A stretch of 64,000 nucleotides of DNA from an uncultured beta proteobacterium. Its GTDB lineage: Bacteria > Pseudomonadota > Gammaproteobacteria > Burkholderiales > Burkholderiaceae. A program made the position numbers and the translations under genes. Below, piece after piece: positions 1-9,101 of this stretch (its first letter is position 1; every line of letters begins with the position of its first letter). The DNA is taken from assembly GCA_903821995.1 (NCBI GenBank), contig CAIJNI010000040.1:1-64000 (forward strand), in the 5' to 3' direction. Below the pieces are notes generated by a model that searched no databases, was not told where the DNA came from, and saw only the letters and a program-made list of their open reading frames with translations.

Positions 1-1
1 G

Positions 2-139
2 ACCTTAGTATGGTCTGGAGTAGTCGCTTTTGTGAGCTATAAGATCGTTGACATGCTGATTGGACTGCGTGTTACTGAAGAAGAAGAGCGTGAAGGTTTA
101 GATATTACATCTCATGGCGAAACAGCTTACGAAATGTAA
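2..139 (+). CDS. amt: Ammonium transporter Amt, C-terminal end (partial)
   Basis: The window opens inside this gene; 45 residues and the stop codon remain. The visible part ends a last membrane helix (SGVVAFVSYKIVDMLIGLRV) and then has the acidic cytoplasmic tail EEEEREGLDITSHGE, which is the typical C-terminus of AmtB-type ammonium channels. The tail is the part that in this family contacts the PII protein GlnK; that role is family knowledge, and no glnK is visible because the upstream region is outside the window. A clear terminator follows 17 nt downstream, so the gene ends its transcript here. The start and most of the protein cannot be judged. Confidence 0.85.
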   Translation, partial: TLVWSGVVAFVSYKIVDMLIGLRVTEEEEREGLDITSHGETAYEM

Positions 140-156
140 TTTAATCCCTAGTAACC

Positions 157-188
157 AAAAAGGCACAAATTTTATTTGTGCCTTTTTT
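157..188 (+). terminator. Rho-independent terminator after amt
   Basis: A 14-nt arm (positions 157-170, containing AAAGGCACAAAT) pairs with 174-187 (ATTTGTGCC then T-run) around a 3-nt loop, followed by a run of T. The A-run before and T-run after make it usable in both directions, but only the plus strand has a gene upstream. Confidence 0.85.
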
Positions 189-250
189 ATGCCTAGAAGA
201 AAAATAAGAGAATTTAGACTACTTCCATAGAATTTTCATACAATAGCAGT

Positions 251-1552
251 ATGGTCCCACATTTAATTACTGCTTTAACTGGCCCTTTGTTAGAACTTGA
301 AAAAAAAGTTCTAGAGGCTACACCAACAATAGAGCGATGGTTTCGCTTGGAATGGCAAGAGCATACTCCGCCATTCTATTGCTCGGTAGACTTAAGGAAT
401 GCTGGCTTCAAGTTAGCTCCAGTAGATACCAACCTCTTCCCGGGTGGGTTTAATAACCTATCACAGGAAATGTTGCCCCTGGCAGTGCAGGCTGCAATGG
501 CGGCAATTGAGAAGATATGCCCAGAGGCCAGGAATTTACTATTAATTCCTGAGCGGCATACTAGGAATACCTTCTATTTGCAAAACATAGCCCGTCTAAC
601 TTCTATTTTGCGTCAAACAGGTTTAAATGTTCGTTTGGGAACACTTTCTGACGAAATTAAAAAACCGACAACCATAGAGCTGCCTGATGGTCAAAAACTA
701 ATTTTAGAACCGCTCACCCGAATTGGCTTAAAAGATCGGAGATTAGGTTTAAAAGATTTTGACCCTTGCTCAATATTGTTAAATAACGATCTTTCAGCTG
801 GGACGCCAGACATCCTTAAAAATATTCACGAGCAGTATTTGTTGCCACCTTTACATGCGGGTTGGTCTACCCGTCGCAAATCAACTCATTTTGCTTGTTA
901 CGATGATGTGATTAAGAAATTCTCAAAGGTCATAGACGTTGATCCTTGGATGTTAAATCCTTTTTTTGCTCAGGTCAGGAATCTTGATTTTAATGAGAGG
1001 GTCGGCGAAGAAGAGTTGCAAGAGACTGCTGCGAGTCTATTTAAAAAAATCGCGAAGAAATATCGCCAATATGGAATTAAAGAGAAACCTTATTTAGTAG
1101 TAAAAGCAGATGCAGGTACTTATGGAATGGGGATTATGACAATACATGATCCTTCTGAGCTGAAGGACCTAAATCGTAGGGAAAGAAACAAAATGAGCGT
1201 CGTAAAAGATGGCTTAGAAGTTAAAGATGTGATCATTCAAGAAGGGGTACATACCTTTGAAAAAGTCAATGAAGCGGTTGCAGAGCCAGTTGTATATATG
1301 ATTGATCGCTATGTTGTGGGAGGGTTCTATAGGGTTCATACAGGCCGAGGGCCCGATGAAAACCTGAATGCCCCAGGGATGCATTTTGTGCCGTTAGCAT
1401 TTGAACAAAATTTAATACCTGACGCAACGGCTAAACCAGGAAGCGCTAGTCCAAATAGATTTTACCTATATGGAGTTGTTGCTAGGCTGGCATTGTTGGC
1501 AGCCTCTCTGGAGTTAGAACGAACAGACCCTGAAATAGATTTAACACAATGA
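251..1552 (+). CDS. gshA: Glutamate-cysteine ligase, GshA of the Acidithiobacillus/betaproteobacterial type
   Basis: First enzyme of glutathione synthesis: joins glutamate and cysteine using ATP in the cytoplasm. The 433-residue protein matches the separate family of GshA found in betaproteobacteria and Acidithiobacillus (TIGR02049-like), not the E. coli type; the signature DTNLFPGGFNNL is at residues 59-70, and the C-terminal half has a lysine- and glycine-rich nucleotide-binding region (VVKADAGTYGMGIMTI). The next gene, gshB, starts inside the last codons (ATGA overlap, 4 nt), so the two steps of the pathway are translationally coupled. No strong Shine-Dalgarno sequence precedes the ATG, but the N-terminus is normal for the family. 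Confidence 0.93.
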   Translation: MVPHLITALTGPLLELEKKVLEATPTIERWFRLEWQEHTPPFYCSVDLRNAGFKLAPVDTNLFPGGFNNLSQEMLPLAVQAAMAAIEKICPEARNLLLIPERHTRNTFYLQNIARLTSILRQTGLNVRLGTLSDEIKKPTTIELPDGQKLILEPLTRIGLKDRRLGLKDFDPCSILLNNDLSAGTPDILKNIHEQYLLPPLHAGWSTRRKSTHFACYDDVIKKFSKVIDVDPWMLNPFFAQVRNLDFNERVGEEELQETAASLFKKIAKKYRQYGIKEKPYLVVKADAGTYGMGIMTIHDPSELKDLNRRERNKMSVVKDGLEVKDVIIQEGVHTFEKVNEAVAEPVVYMIDRYVVGGFYRVHTGRGPDENLNAPGMHFVPLAFEQNLIPDATAKPGSASPNRFYLYGVVARLALLAASLELERTDPEIDLTQ

Positions 1553-2496
1553 AGCTTCTATTCATAGCGGACCCCTTAGAAGGCTTTAAGCCTACTAAGG
1601 ACTCAACCTTAGCGATGATGAAGGCCTCATGGCAAGCGGGGCATCAAGTATTTCATGCACAGGGGAATACTTTAGGCTTAAAAGAAAATCTCGTATCTGC
1701 TGTGGTTTGCCAATTAGAAATTTATCCAACAGCTCAAAATTGGTATGGCATCGTGCAACAGAAAGTTACAAATCTTTGTGAATTTGATGTTGTCTTAATG
1801 AGGCAAGATCCTCCATTTGATATTGAATATCTAACCAATACTTGGTTACTTTCAAGAGCAGAAAGCACTGGTGTGAGGGTTGTTAATTCATCTGTTGCAC
1901 TAAGAGAGCACTCCGAAAAAATTGCAATTTTAGAGTTTCCAGAATTTACAGCGCCAACATTAGTCACTCGCTCATTGGAAGAAATTCGTCAGTTTCACAT
2001 TCAATATAAAGATGTCGTAATAAAGCCGCTAGATGGTATGGGTGGCATGGGCATTTTTCGAGTGGGTGTAGACGGACTAAATTTGGCAAGCATAGTAGAG
2101 ACTTTGGGACAAAATGGGATCCGCTCATTAATGGCGCAGCAATATATTCCCGAAATTACCCAAGGCGATAAAAGAATTTTGCTGATTAATGGCAAGCCAC
2201 TGCCATATGTATTGGCAAGAATTCCACAAGAGGGGGATATCCGTGGCAACTTAGCAGCGGGTGGTAAGGGGGTAGCTCAAGCTATATCTAAGAATGATCT
2301 TAAGATAGCTGAAAAGCTTGGCCCCATTCTTCAAAAAAGAGGGTTATTTTTAGTTGGACTTGATGTCATAGGAAACTATTTAACTGAAATCAATGTAACT
2401 AGCCCAACATGTTTTGTAGAAATTTCCGAACAAACGGATTTTGATGTTGCAAAACATTGGCTAGTAGAATTAGAACTATTATTAGCGAGTAAATAA
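1549..2496 (+). CDS. gshB: Glutathione synthetase
   Basis: Adds glycine to gamma-glutamylcysteine using ATP, completing glutathione. 315 residues, the usual length. An N-terminal domain is followed by an ATP-grasp fold; the glycine-rich loop KPLDGMGGMG is at residues 159-168, and the metal/substrate motif INVTSPTC lies near residue 282. It overlaps gshA by 4 nt and the PTS EIIA gene begins 1 nt after its stop, so gshA-gshB-EIIA-ptsH-ptsI appear to form one transcript, an arrangement common in this bacterial group. Confidence 0.95.
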   Translation: MKLLFIADPLEGFKPTKDSTLAMMKASWQAGHQVFHAQGNTLGLKENLVSAVVCQLEIYPTAQNWYGIVQQKVTNLCEFDVVLMRQDPPFDIEYLTNTWLLSRAESTGVRVVNSSVALREHSEKIAILEFPEFTAPTLVTRSLEEIRQFHIQYKDVVIKPLDGMGGMGIFRVGVDGLNLASIVETLGQNGIRSLMAQQYIPEITQGDKRILLINGKPLPYVLARIPQEGDIRGNLAAGGKGVAQAISKNDLKIAEKLGPILQKRGLFLVGLDVIGNYLTEINVTSPTCFVEISEQTDFDVAKHWLVELELLLASK

Positions 2497-2497
2497 A

Positions 2498-2923
2498 ATG
2501 GCTGGAATTCTCATTGTGGCTCATATGCCTCTTGCATCTGCCCTGGTCAAATTTGTTGAGCACGTCTATGGCGAATTACCTAAAAATATATTAGCTCTAG
2601 ATGTCGTTCCTCATGAAGATAGCAAAGGCACACTCAAAAGAATGGAAGATGCTGCACTATTAATCTCTGATGAGGATGGCGTATTAATTTTGGCGGATAT
2701 TTTAGGGGCGACCCCAGCAAATGTGGCGGCAAGGTTAGCGGCCCTAGAACATTTTCATAGTAAGGTTCAAATTATTGCAGGCGTAAATTTGCCGATGTTG
2801 TTAAGAGCGGTAAGTCATCGCCATGAACCTTTAGATGCGTTGGTAGAGATTGCCTTACAAGGTGGTCTGCAGGGTGTTGTTCGCTTACGTGAAAACACAA
2901 AGGTTACTTTTAATAATCTATAA
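2498..2923 (+). CDS. PTS system EIIA component, mannose family (soluble)
   Basis: A 141-residue stand-alone EIIA domain of the mannose/fructose PTS superfamily. The expected phospho-accepting histidine is His9 in the N-terminal strand (ILIVAHMPLASAL). The mid-part ADILGATPANVAARL is the typical loop that follows the DxxGaSP-type motif of the family. No EIIB, EIIC or EIID gene is next to it; instead HPr and EI follow directly. In betaproteobacteria such a protein is thought to be a regulatory end point of the phosphorelay rather than part of a sugar permease; that is family knowledge, not something the sequence proves. Confidence 0.9.
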   Translation: MAGILIVAHMPLASALVKFVEHVYGELPKNILALDVVPHEDSKGTLKRMEDAALLISDEDGVLILADILGATPANVAARLAALEHFHSKVQIIAGVNLPMLLRAVSHRHEPLDALVEIALQGGLQGVVRLRENTKVTFNNL

Positions 2924-2934
2924 GTGTTTAATTT

Positions 2935-3204
2935 ATGCCAAATAAAGAAATCACAATTATTAATAAATTAGGTTTGCATGCTAGAGCATCTGCAAAATTA
3001 ACGCAGTTGGCTGCTCAATTCCCTTGCGAAATATCACTGGAGCGTAATGGGCGCAAAATAAATGCAAAAAGTATTATGGGGGTCATGATGCTGGCTGCAG
3101 GGATGGGGACACAGGTTAAGTTAGAAACTCTTGGTGAACAAGCAGAAGAGGCTCTATTGGCGATTGAAAATTTAATTAATGATCGCTTCGGGGAAGGCTC
3201 TTAA
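2935..3204 (+). CDS. ptsH: Phosphocarrier protein HPr
   Basis: Small phosphate shuttle between EI and EIIA proteins. 89 residues. The active-site histidine is His15 (KLGLHARASAKL), and the regulatory serine is Ser46 (NAKSIMGVMML), the residue that HPr kinase modifies. Both sites are intact, and an HPr kinase/phosphorylase gene lies at 35291-36268 in this window, so dual regulation of HPr is plausible. It sits 11 nt after the EIIA gene and its stop codon is directly followed by the ptsI start. Confidence 0.96.
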   Translation: MPNKEITIINKLGLHARASAKLTQLAAQFPCEISLERNGRKINAKSIMGVMMLAAGMGTQVKLETLGEQAEEALLAIENLINDRFGEGS

Positions 3205-4956
3205 ATGCCATTCAACTTACACGGGCTATCAGTCTCTAATGGAATTTCGATTGGACAAGCGGTAGTAATTTCTTCAGCAGCCTTAGAGGTTGATCACAGA
3301 TTCATTGAAGCGGGCTCAGAAGAGACCGAGATCCGCCTTCTTCAGGAAGCTTTTGAAACCGCAAGAAAAGAGTTGCATAACCTTAAAGATAATCTTCCAG
3401 AGGATTCTCCGGAGGAAATGGCTGCATTTTTAGACGTTCACAGGATGATATTAGAAGATCCTGTCTTACAAAAAAAGCCAATTGAACTCATTAAAAAGAG
3501 ACATTACAACGCAGCCTGGGCTTTAACGACTGAGCTAGATGAAATTCTTTTGGCATTTGAAGAAATTGATGACCCTTATCTTAAGGAGCGTGGAGCTGAT
3601 TTTAGACAGGTCGTAGAAAGAGTCTTAGTCGCATTGAAAGGTTTTAATCAAATCGCCCGTATTCCAGCATTAGGACAAAAAGATCGGCATTTATCTGAAG
3701 TTATTATCGTAGCTCATGATATTGCACCTCATGATATGTTGCGTTTTAAAGGACTGCAGTTTTCAGCATTTGTGACTGATTTGGGTGGGAGGAACTCTCA
3801 CACAGCCATTGTCGCTAGAAGCTTAGATATTCCAGCTGCAGTTGGGGTCAAGGGGGCAAGTCAGTTGATCCATCAAGATGATTGGTTAATTGTTGATGGT
3901 GATCGGGGTATTGTGATTGTTGACCCTAATCCAGTAATTATCGAAGAGTATCGCCATAGGCAAGCAGAAAATTTATTAGCAAAAAATAAATTACAACTCT
4001 TAAAGCATACCCCAACTAAAACTTTTGATGGCGTGCCTGTAACTCTGATGGCAAATATTGAATTACCTGAAGATGCCCAACAAGCCCTAGAAAGCAGTGC
4101 GATTGGAATAGGCTTGTTCCGGTCTGAGTTTTTATTTATGAATCGACAGGGTGAATTGCCAAATGAAGAAGAGCAATATCGAGTGTATTCAAATACTGTT
4201 CAGGTAATGCAGGGCCTTCCTGTTAATATCCGAACGATTGATATAGGTGCAGATAAAACATTAGATGGCGATATTAAAGCTTTGTCTTCTAATATTTCTC
4301 CTCTTGGACTGCGAGGCATACGGTGGTCGCTATCGGAGCCAGAAATATTTTTAATCCAGTTACGAGCGATATTAAGAGCTTCTGCACATGGGTCAGCTCA
4401 GATTCTTATTCCTATGCTAGCCCAGGCGCATGAGATTCATCAATGTTTTGAGCTAATCAAGCTTGCTAAGAGTCAACTAGATGATAGAGCTCAGGCTTAC
4501 AATCCCCAGATCAAGATTGGTGCAATGATTGAGTTGCCTGCAGCAGTCCTAGTTTTACCGCTATTCTTTAAGTACTTTGATTTTTTATCAATTGGTACAA
4601 ATGATCTCATTCAATATACCTTAGGCATTGATCGTTCTGATAATGCCGTTGCGCATTTATATGACCCATTACATCCTGCTATTCTAAAATTATTAGAGCA
4701 AACTATCTCTGAGTCTAGAAAAGCAAATGTACCGATTTCAGTTTGTGGAGAGATGGCGGGCGATCCCAATGTAACTAGGATATTGCTGGCTATGGGGCTT
4801 ACTAATTTTTCCATGCATGCTAGCCAATTACTAACGGTAAAAAAAGAAATTTTAAAAGCCAATGTCACTCTGTTAGCTCAAATCGTGCCTCGCCTACTTG
4901 AAGCATATGAGCCAGCGGATCAAGAGATGCTCCTAAAAGAAATTTTAAAAGTCTAA
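3205..4956 (+). CDS. ptsI: PTS enzyme I (phosphoenolpyruvate-protein phosphotransferase)
   Basis: Takes phosphate from phosphoenolpyruvate and passes it to HPr His15. 583 residues, normal length. The phospho-histidine is His199 in GGRNSHTAIVARS; the C-terminal TIM-barrel part has the PEP-binding signature (GIGLFRSEFLFM) and the catalytic cysteine region VPISVCGEMAGDP. It starts on the base after the ptsH stop. Its last 4 bases overlap the convergent moeB-like gene, with no room for a separate terminator between them. Confidence 0.96.
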   Translation: MPFNLHGLSVSNGISIGQAVVISSAALEVDHRFIEAGSEETEIRLLQEAFETARKELHNLKDNLPEDSPEEMAAFLDVHRMILEDPVLQKKPIELIKKRHYNAAWALTTELDEILLAFEEIDDPYLKERGADFRQVVERVLVALKGFNQIARIPALGQKDRHLSEVIIVAHDIAPHDMLRFKGLQFSAFVTDLGGRNSHTAIVARSLDIPAAVGVKGASQLIHQDDWLIVDGDRGIVIVDPNPVIIEEYRHRQAENLLAKNKLQLLKHTPTKTFDGVPVTLMANIELPEDAQQALESSAIGIGLFRSEFLFMNRQGELPNEEEQYRVYSNTVQVMQGLPVNIRTIDIGADKTLDGDIKALSSNISPLGLRGIRWSLSEPEIFLIQLRAILRASAHGSAQILIPMLAQAHEIHQCFELIKLAKSQLDDRAQAYNPQIKIGAMIELPAAVLVLPLFFKYFDFLSIGTNDLIQYTLGIDRSDNAVAHLYDPLHPAILKLLEQTISESRKANVPISVCGEMAGDPNVTRILLAMGLTNFSMHASQLLTVKKEILKANVTLLAQIVPRLLEAYEPADQEMLLKEILKV

Positions 4957-5702
4957 AGAACGCTACAAACAGAGCAGCTTTTTTTCTTTTTTAATTTAAT
5001 TAAATTCAATTCATTTGTAAGTCCGCTCCAAATTCCTAGATGGCCAATGAGTGGCTGACCAAATTGCCCAAGAACTTGTAAAGTTTGAGCTGCTTGCATC
5101 GCTCCAATAATTCCAACAAGGGGAGAAAAAACACCCATAGTGGAACATTTTATTTCTTCAAATTGCTCTTCCTCGGGAAAAATACATGCATAGCAAGGAG
5201 AGTCTGGGCGATTGTTGTCAAATACAGAAATTTGTCCATCAAACCGTATTGCGGCGCCAAATATGAGAGGTTTCTTGTGAAAAATGGCGAGACGGTTGAT
5301 TAGGTGGCGCGTTAAAAAGTTATCTGTGCAATCTATTGCAATATCTACTTTTGGGAGTAACGCATTTAGTAATGCCTCATCTGCTTTTTGGGGGCGAGTG
5401 TGAATGGTGACTAACGAGTTTAGTTTTGAGAGCATTTCTTTAGCTGAGTCAACTTTGAGTAGACCAACACTATCCTGCTGGTGAATGATCTGGCGTTGTA
5501 AATTCGTCAAGTCAACGAGGTCATGATCAACGATAGTTATTTGTCCAATACCTGCAGCTACAAGATAGGGTAAGCAAGCTGACCCAAGGCCACCCGCACC
5601 AATGACAAGGGCATGCGATGAGCTAATCCTTTCTTGACCTTCAATACTAATTTCATCAAGAAGGATATGGCGTGAGTATCTTAGGAGTTCCTGATCATTC
5701 AT
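4953..5702 (-). CDS. moeB: HesA/MoeB/ThiF family sulfur-carrier adenylyltransferase
   Basis: Activates the C-terminal glycine of a ubiquitin-like sulfur carrier (MoaD or ThiS) by adenylation. 249 residues. The nucleotide-binding glycine loop GAGGLGS is at 35-41, followed by the acidic strand end IVDHDLVDLTNLQRQ that positions the carrier. Two CxxC pairs for structural zinc are present (CYAC near residue 170 and CSVC at 243-246). There is no rhodanese domain. The sequence alone does not settle MoeB versus ThiF; the length and zinc pairs fit MoeB. Upstream lies ctpA, 17 nt away on the same strand. Confidence 0.88.
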   Translation of the reverse strand: MNDQELLRYSRHILLDEISIEGQERISSSHALVIGAGGLGSACLPYLVAAGIGQITIVDHDLVDLTNLQRQIIHQQDSVGLLKVDSAKEMLSKLNSLVTIHTRPQKADEALLNALLPKVDIAIDCTDNFLTRHLINRLAIFHKKPLIFGAAIRFDGQISVFDNNRPDSPCYACIFPEEEQFEEIKCSTMGVFSPLVGIIGAMQAAQTLQVLGQFGQPLIGHLGIWSGLTNELNLIKLKKKKSCSVCSVL

Positions 5703-5719
5703 TCAGAAAAAACCTAAGA

Positions 5720-7153
5720 TCACTCTAATCTTGATTTAGATTTAATTACCGGTTGACCAAGAAGAAAGGCGCTAGCTTGCTGAAGCATGAAGTCTTCAGG
5801 CGAGCCAAATTCAGGTAATTTTTTAGCTTTATCTTTTTCCCGTTCCTCAGGAGTCTTTTTAGAATTCTTTTCTTCTAATAGTTGCAACTCTTCCATTCTA
5901 CGTTTTTCACGATCAGAAATTAAAGAGTCTTCAGCTTTCTGCTTATTTCTAAGGTGGTTTTCACTGTCAACTTCACGAGTGATTAATACATCATTAGGAT
6001 CGCCATCAGGGTTTTGATCAACGGCAATATCGGGCCTAATTCCATAAGCTTGGATTGATTTTCCTGAAGGCGTGTAATAGTAGGCTGTTGTTATTTTTAG
6101 TGCAGTCTCACTAGTTACTGGCCTTACTGTTTGTACAGAACCTTTACCAAAGGTTGTTTTTCCCATGATCGTCGCGCGCTTATAGTCTTGGAGTGCGCCA
6201 GAAACAATTTCGGAAGCAGACGCAGAATACGCATTTGTTAAGACAACTAAGGGAATTTTTTTAATTGCTGGGGGTAAACTTTCAAGCGCATCACCATTTT
6301 CAGACAGACGGTAATTTTCAGGAACAGCTTTAAATATTTGTTTGCTGTCAGGCGATTGGCCCTTTGTGGATACTACAACAGATCCTTGTGGTAAAAATGC
6401 TGCAGAAACCCCAACGGCTCCTTGCAAGATACCTCCACCATTGTTTCTCAAGTCCAACACAATGCCTTTAAGTTGTGGATTTTTGTTAAAGCCATCGGTG
6501 AGTTTTTTTGCTAGATCAGGAACTGTTCGTTCTTGGAAGCTAGTAATTCGAACCCATAAAATATCGTTATCTAAGTTTTTAGATTTAACGGATTGAACTT
6601 GTATCTCAGCACGAACAATAGTAACTGGAAAAGTTCGTTCTTCCGTTTTGCGATAAATCGTCAGGGTGATTTTTGTGCCAGGAGTGCCGCGCATTTTGCG
6701 AACAGCTTGATCCAGCGTCATACCTCTTACAGGTTTGTCGTCGAGCCGTGTAATGAGATCCCCAGCAAGAAGACCCGCTTTAGCAGCCGGTGTATCTTCG
6801 ATCGGGTTCATGACTTTGACAAGGCCATCTTCGGATGAAATTTCAATGCCTAGCCCAGCAAATTTACCTTGGGTTTGTTCTTGCATCTCAGAGAAATCCT
6901 TTGCATCAAGGAATGCTGAGTGCGGATCGAGGCTACTAACCATACCTTTTACTGCGTCAGTTAATAGTTTTTTATCCTCAACGGGTTCGACATAATCTCT
7001 TTTAATACTTCCAAAAACACTTGAAAAAAGCCGCAATTCCTCTAGAGGAAGGGTAGCATTTTGCTGAGCAGAGGCAGAAAATTGCCAAGTGATAGCGACA
7101 CCTAAAATGGCGCCAAAACTAATAAAAAGGAGGTTTTTGAGTAAGTGTTTCAT
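5720..7153 (-). CDS. ctpA: Carboxy-terminal processing protease, S41 family
   Basis: Periplasmic or envelope serine protease that trims or degrades proteins from the C-terminus. 477 residues: an N-terminal signal or anchor helix (about residues 5-29, ending SASAQQ), a PDZ domain (GLGIEISSEDGLVKV to about residue 175), and the S41 protease core. The Ser-Lys dyad is visible: the serine in NAYSASASEIVSGAL and the lysine in GKTTFGKGSVQT. A charged, glutamate/lysine-rich tail after the core is common in the family. It lies between gpmA and moeB on one strand with short gaps. Confidence 0.93.
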   Translation of the reverse strand: MKHLLKNLLFISFGAILGVAITWQFSASAQQNATLPLEELRLFSSVFGSIKRDYVEPVEDKKLLTDAVKGMVSSLDPHSAFLDAKDFSEMQEQTQGKFAGLGIEISSEDGLVKVMNPIEDTPAAKAGLLAGDLITRLDDKPVRGMTLDQAVRKMRGTPGTKITLTIYRKTEERTFPVTIVRAEIQVQSVKSKNLDNDILWVRITSFQERTVPDLAKKLTDGFNKNPQLKGIVLDLRNNGGGILQGAVGVSAAFLPQGSVVVSTKGQSPDSKQIFKAVPENYRLSENGDALESLPPAIKKIPLVVLTNAYSASASEIVSGALQDYKRATIMGKTTFGKGSVQTVRPVTSETALKITTAYYYTPSGKSIQAYGIRPDIAVDQNPDGDPNDVLITREVDSENHLRNKQKAEDSLISDREKRRMEELQLLEEKNSKKTPEEREKDKAKKLPEFGSPEDFMLQQASAFLLGQPVIKSKSRLE

Positions 7154-7162
7154 AGAGCCTAT

Positions 7163-7852
7163 TTAATCCAAATAAAAATGACGGATGGGTTTCAAATTAT
7201 CGTCTAATTCATAAACTAATGGTTTGCCGTTGGGTATATTTACTTCCATAATATCTTGATCAGAAATATTTCCTAAGTATTTAACTAAGGATCTAATACT
7301 ATTACCGTGGGCAACGATAACGATTTTCTTGCCAGCCATTAGTGCTGGAGCTATAGATTCGTTCCAAAGCGGTAAAACCCTGTGAATTGTATCTTTTAAG
7401 CATTCACCAAGGGGAATATCTTCTTTTTTTAGTTTTAAATAGCGTGGGTCAGAAAAAGAGCTTCTGGGATCATCAAATGTCATTTCCGGCGGCCTAATAT
7501 CAAAAGACCTTCTCCAAATATGGACCTGTTCGGCGCCATACTTTGCAATGGTTTCGTCTTTGTTTAGCCCTGCTAAAGCACCATAATGTCTCTCATTAAG
7601 CCTCCAACTGTGAACAGTTGGAATCCACATGAGATCCATAGCCTCTTGGACATTCCAAAGTGTTTTTACAGCGCGGCGTAAAACAGAGGTATATGCAATA
7701 TCAAAGGAATATCCTGATTTTTTGAGAATTTCACCTGCGCATGTCGCCTGGAGCTCACCTTTTTGGGTTAAATTTACGTCCACCCACCCCGTAAAACGGT
7801 TCTCTAGGTTCCATTCGGACTCACCGTGACGAATAAGTACAAGATCTTTCAT
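7163..7852 (-). CDS. gpmA: 2,3-bisphosphoglycerate-dependent phosphoglycerate mutase
   Basis: Glycolytic and gluconeogenic enzyme interconverting 3- and 2-phosphoglycerate. 229 residues, the normal size. The phospho-histidine motif is RHGESEWN with His9, and the second catalytic histidine is in [11 protein letters not shown]. The motif [11 protein letters not shown] is typical of the cofactor-dependent class. It is divergent from the rhodanese gene with only 22 nt between the two start codons, and ctpA follows 9 nt downstream. Confidence 0.95.
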   Translation of the reverse strand: MKDLVLIRHGESEWNLENRFTGWVDVNLTQKGELQATCAGEILKKSGYSFDIAYTSVLRRAVKTLWNVQEAMDLMWIPTVHSWRLNERHYGALAGLNKDETIAKYGAEQVHIWRRSFDIRPPEMTFDDPRSSFSDPRYLKLKKEDIPLGECLKDTIHRVLPLWNESIAPALMAGKKIVIVAHGNSIRSLVKYLGNISDQDIMEVNIPNGKPLVYELDDNLKPIRHFYLD

Positions 7853-7874
7853 AACAACATTCTATAATTGTTTA

Positions 7875-8288
7875 ATGGAATATATCTTAAATACAAACAA
7901 TCTCTTATTATTGGCGCTCTTTTTAGTTAGCGGAGCATTACTTTTAGCCCCTATTCTACAAGGAATAACAAGTGGTCAGAGCTTAACGCCTGCTGCTGCA
8001 ACCCATTTAATGAACAAGCAAAAAGCGACGTTAATTGATTTGCGTTCAGAAAAAGATTTTTCTGCTGGCCACATCACTAGGGCAAAAAATTTACCTTTTG
8101 AGAAGTTTCCGGGTGGTTTGGTAGGATTAAAAATAGATAAATCTAATCCCCTGATATTAGTTTGTGATTCTGGAAGCAGGTCAAACGGTTTGCTTAAAAA
8201 GTTTCGTAAAGAAGGCTTTACAGATGTTGCTAGTTTGGATGGTGGTGTTAAGGCTTGGGTTACAGCTGGACTACCACTTGTAAAATAA
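7875..8288 (+). CDS. Membrane-anchored rhodanese-like protein
   Basis: 137 residues: one N-terminal transmembrane segment (about residues 9-30) followed by a single rhodanese domain. The active-site cysteine is Cys97 in VCDSGSRSNG, so a sulfurtransferase function is possible; the natural substrate is unknown. The glutaredoxin and secB genes follow in the same direction, the conserved betaproteobacterial order. A TATAAT hexamer at 7863-7868 ends only 6 nt before the ATG; if used, the transcript would be nearly leaderless. Confidence 0.9.
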   Translation: MEYILNTNNLLLLALFLVSGALLLAPILQGITSGQSLTPAAATHLMNKQKATLIDLRSEKDFSAGHITRAKNLPFEKFPGGLVGLKIDKSNPLILVCDSGSRSNGLLKKFRKEGFTDVASLDGGVKAWVTAGLPLVK

Positions 8289-8305
8289 AGTTAAAAGGAG
8301 TTTAT

Positions 8306-8563
8306 ATGGCACCGGTTTTGATGTACAGCACGCAGGTATGTCCTTATTGTAGGATGGCAGAAAAGCTTTTGGGCGCCAAAGGTGTCACTACGATTGAGAA
8401 AATTCTCATCGATAGTGATCCATCTAAAAGAGAAGAAATGATGACTAAGACGGGCAGAAGAACTGTTCCTCAAATTTATATTGGCCAAACCCATGTTGGG
8501 GGATTTGATGACTTAGCCGCACTTGATAAAGCTGGAAAGCTTGACGAACTCTTATCAAATTAA
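8306..8563 (+). CDS. grxC: Glutaredoxin 3
   Basis: Small glutathione-dependent disulfide reductase. 85 residues with the dithiol active site CPYC at residues 12-15 and the cis-proline/GSH-binding region [19 protein letters not shown]. The start at 8306 is chosen over an in-frame upstream codon at 8255 because an AAGGAG ribosome-binding site sits at 8295-8300, 5 nt before this ATG, and the upstream extension overlaps the rhodanese gene and is not part of the family. secB follows 22 nt downstream. Confidence 0.95.
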   Translation: MAPVLMYSTQVCPYCRMAEKLLGAKGVTTIEKILIDSDPSKREEMMTKTGRRTVPQIYIGQTHVGGFDDLAALDKAGKLDELLSN

Positions 8564-8585
8564 GTTCTTTAATAACGGAAAAAAT

Positions 8586-9083
8586 ATGTCTACAGAACCA
8601 CAAAGTACTCCTAATCCTGATGTTAGCAACCCTTCGTTTCAGATTCAACGAATTTATCTGAAAGATATCTCTTTAGAGCAACCTAATGCCCCGAAGATTT
8701 TTCTTAATCATGGAGAGCCACAAGTTCAAATTCAAATTGATATTCAATTTGAAGAGCTGCAAGAGGGAGTCTATGAAGTTAATCTCATTGGCAACGTAAC
8801 GACAAGAGTTGAAGATAAAGTACTATTTTTGATTGAGGCAAAGCAGTCAGGGATCTTTGAGCTCAGGAATATTCCTGTAGATCAGGTCGAGCCTATGTTG
8901 TCCATTTCTTGCCCAACGATTATTTATCCCTACTTGAGGTCAAATATTTCGGATTTAATTAGTCGCGGAGGCTTTCAGCCAATTCACTTAGCTGAAATAA
9001 ATTTTCATCAGCTTTATGAAGAGCGTTTAGCTCAAGCTAAAGCAACTGCCGAATCTGCTTCAACTTCTAGTCTTCCAAACTAA
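8586..9083 (+). CDS. secB: Protein-export chaperone SecB
   Basis: Cytoplasmic tetrameric chaperone that keeps preproteins unfolded and hands them to SecA. 165 residues. The SecB core begins at [19 protein letters not shown] and includes the conserved [22 protein letters not shown]. The start at 8586 is preferred over an earlier in-frame ATG at 8523, which lies inside grxC and adds residues outside the family; AT-rich GGAAAAAAT precedes it with only a weak GGA. The grxC-secB-gpsA order is typical for this group. Confidence 0.95.
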   Translation: MSTEPQSTPNPDVSNPSFQIQRIYLKDISLEQPNAPKIFLNHGEPQVQIQIDIQFEELQEGVYEVNLIGNVTTRVEDKVLFLIEAKQSGIFELRNIPVDQVEPMLSISCPTIIYPYLRSNISDLISRGGFQPIHLAEINFHQLYEERLAQAKATAESASTSSLPN

Positions 9084-9101
9084 GAATAATTTTTTACTCT
9101 C

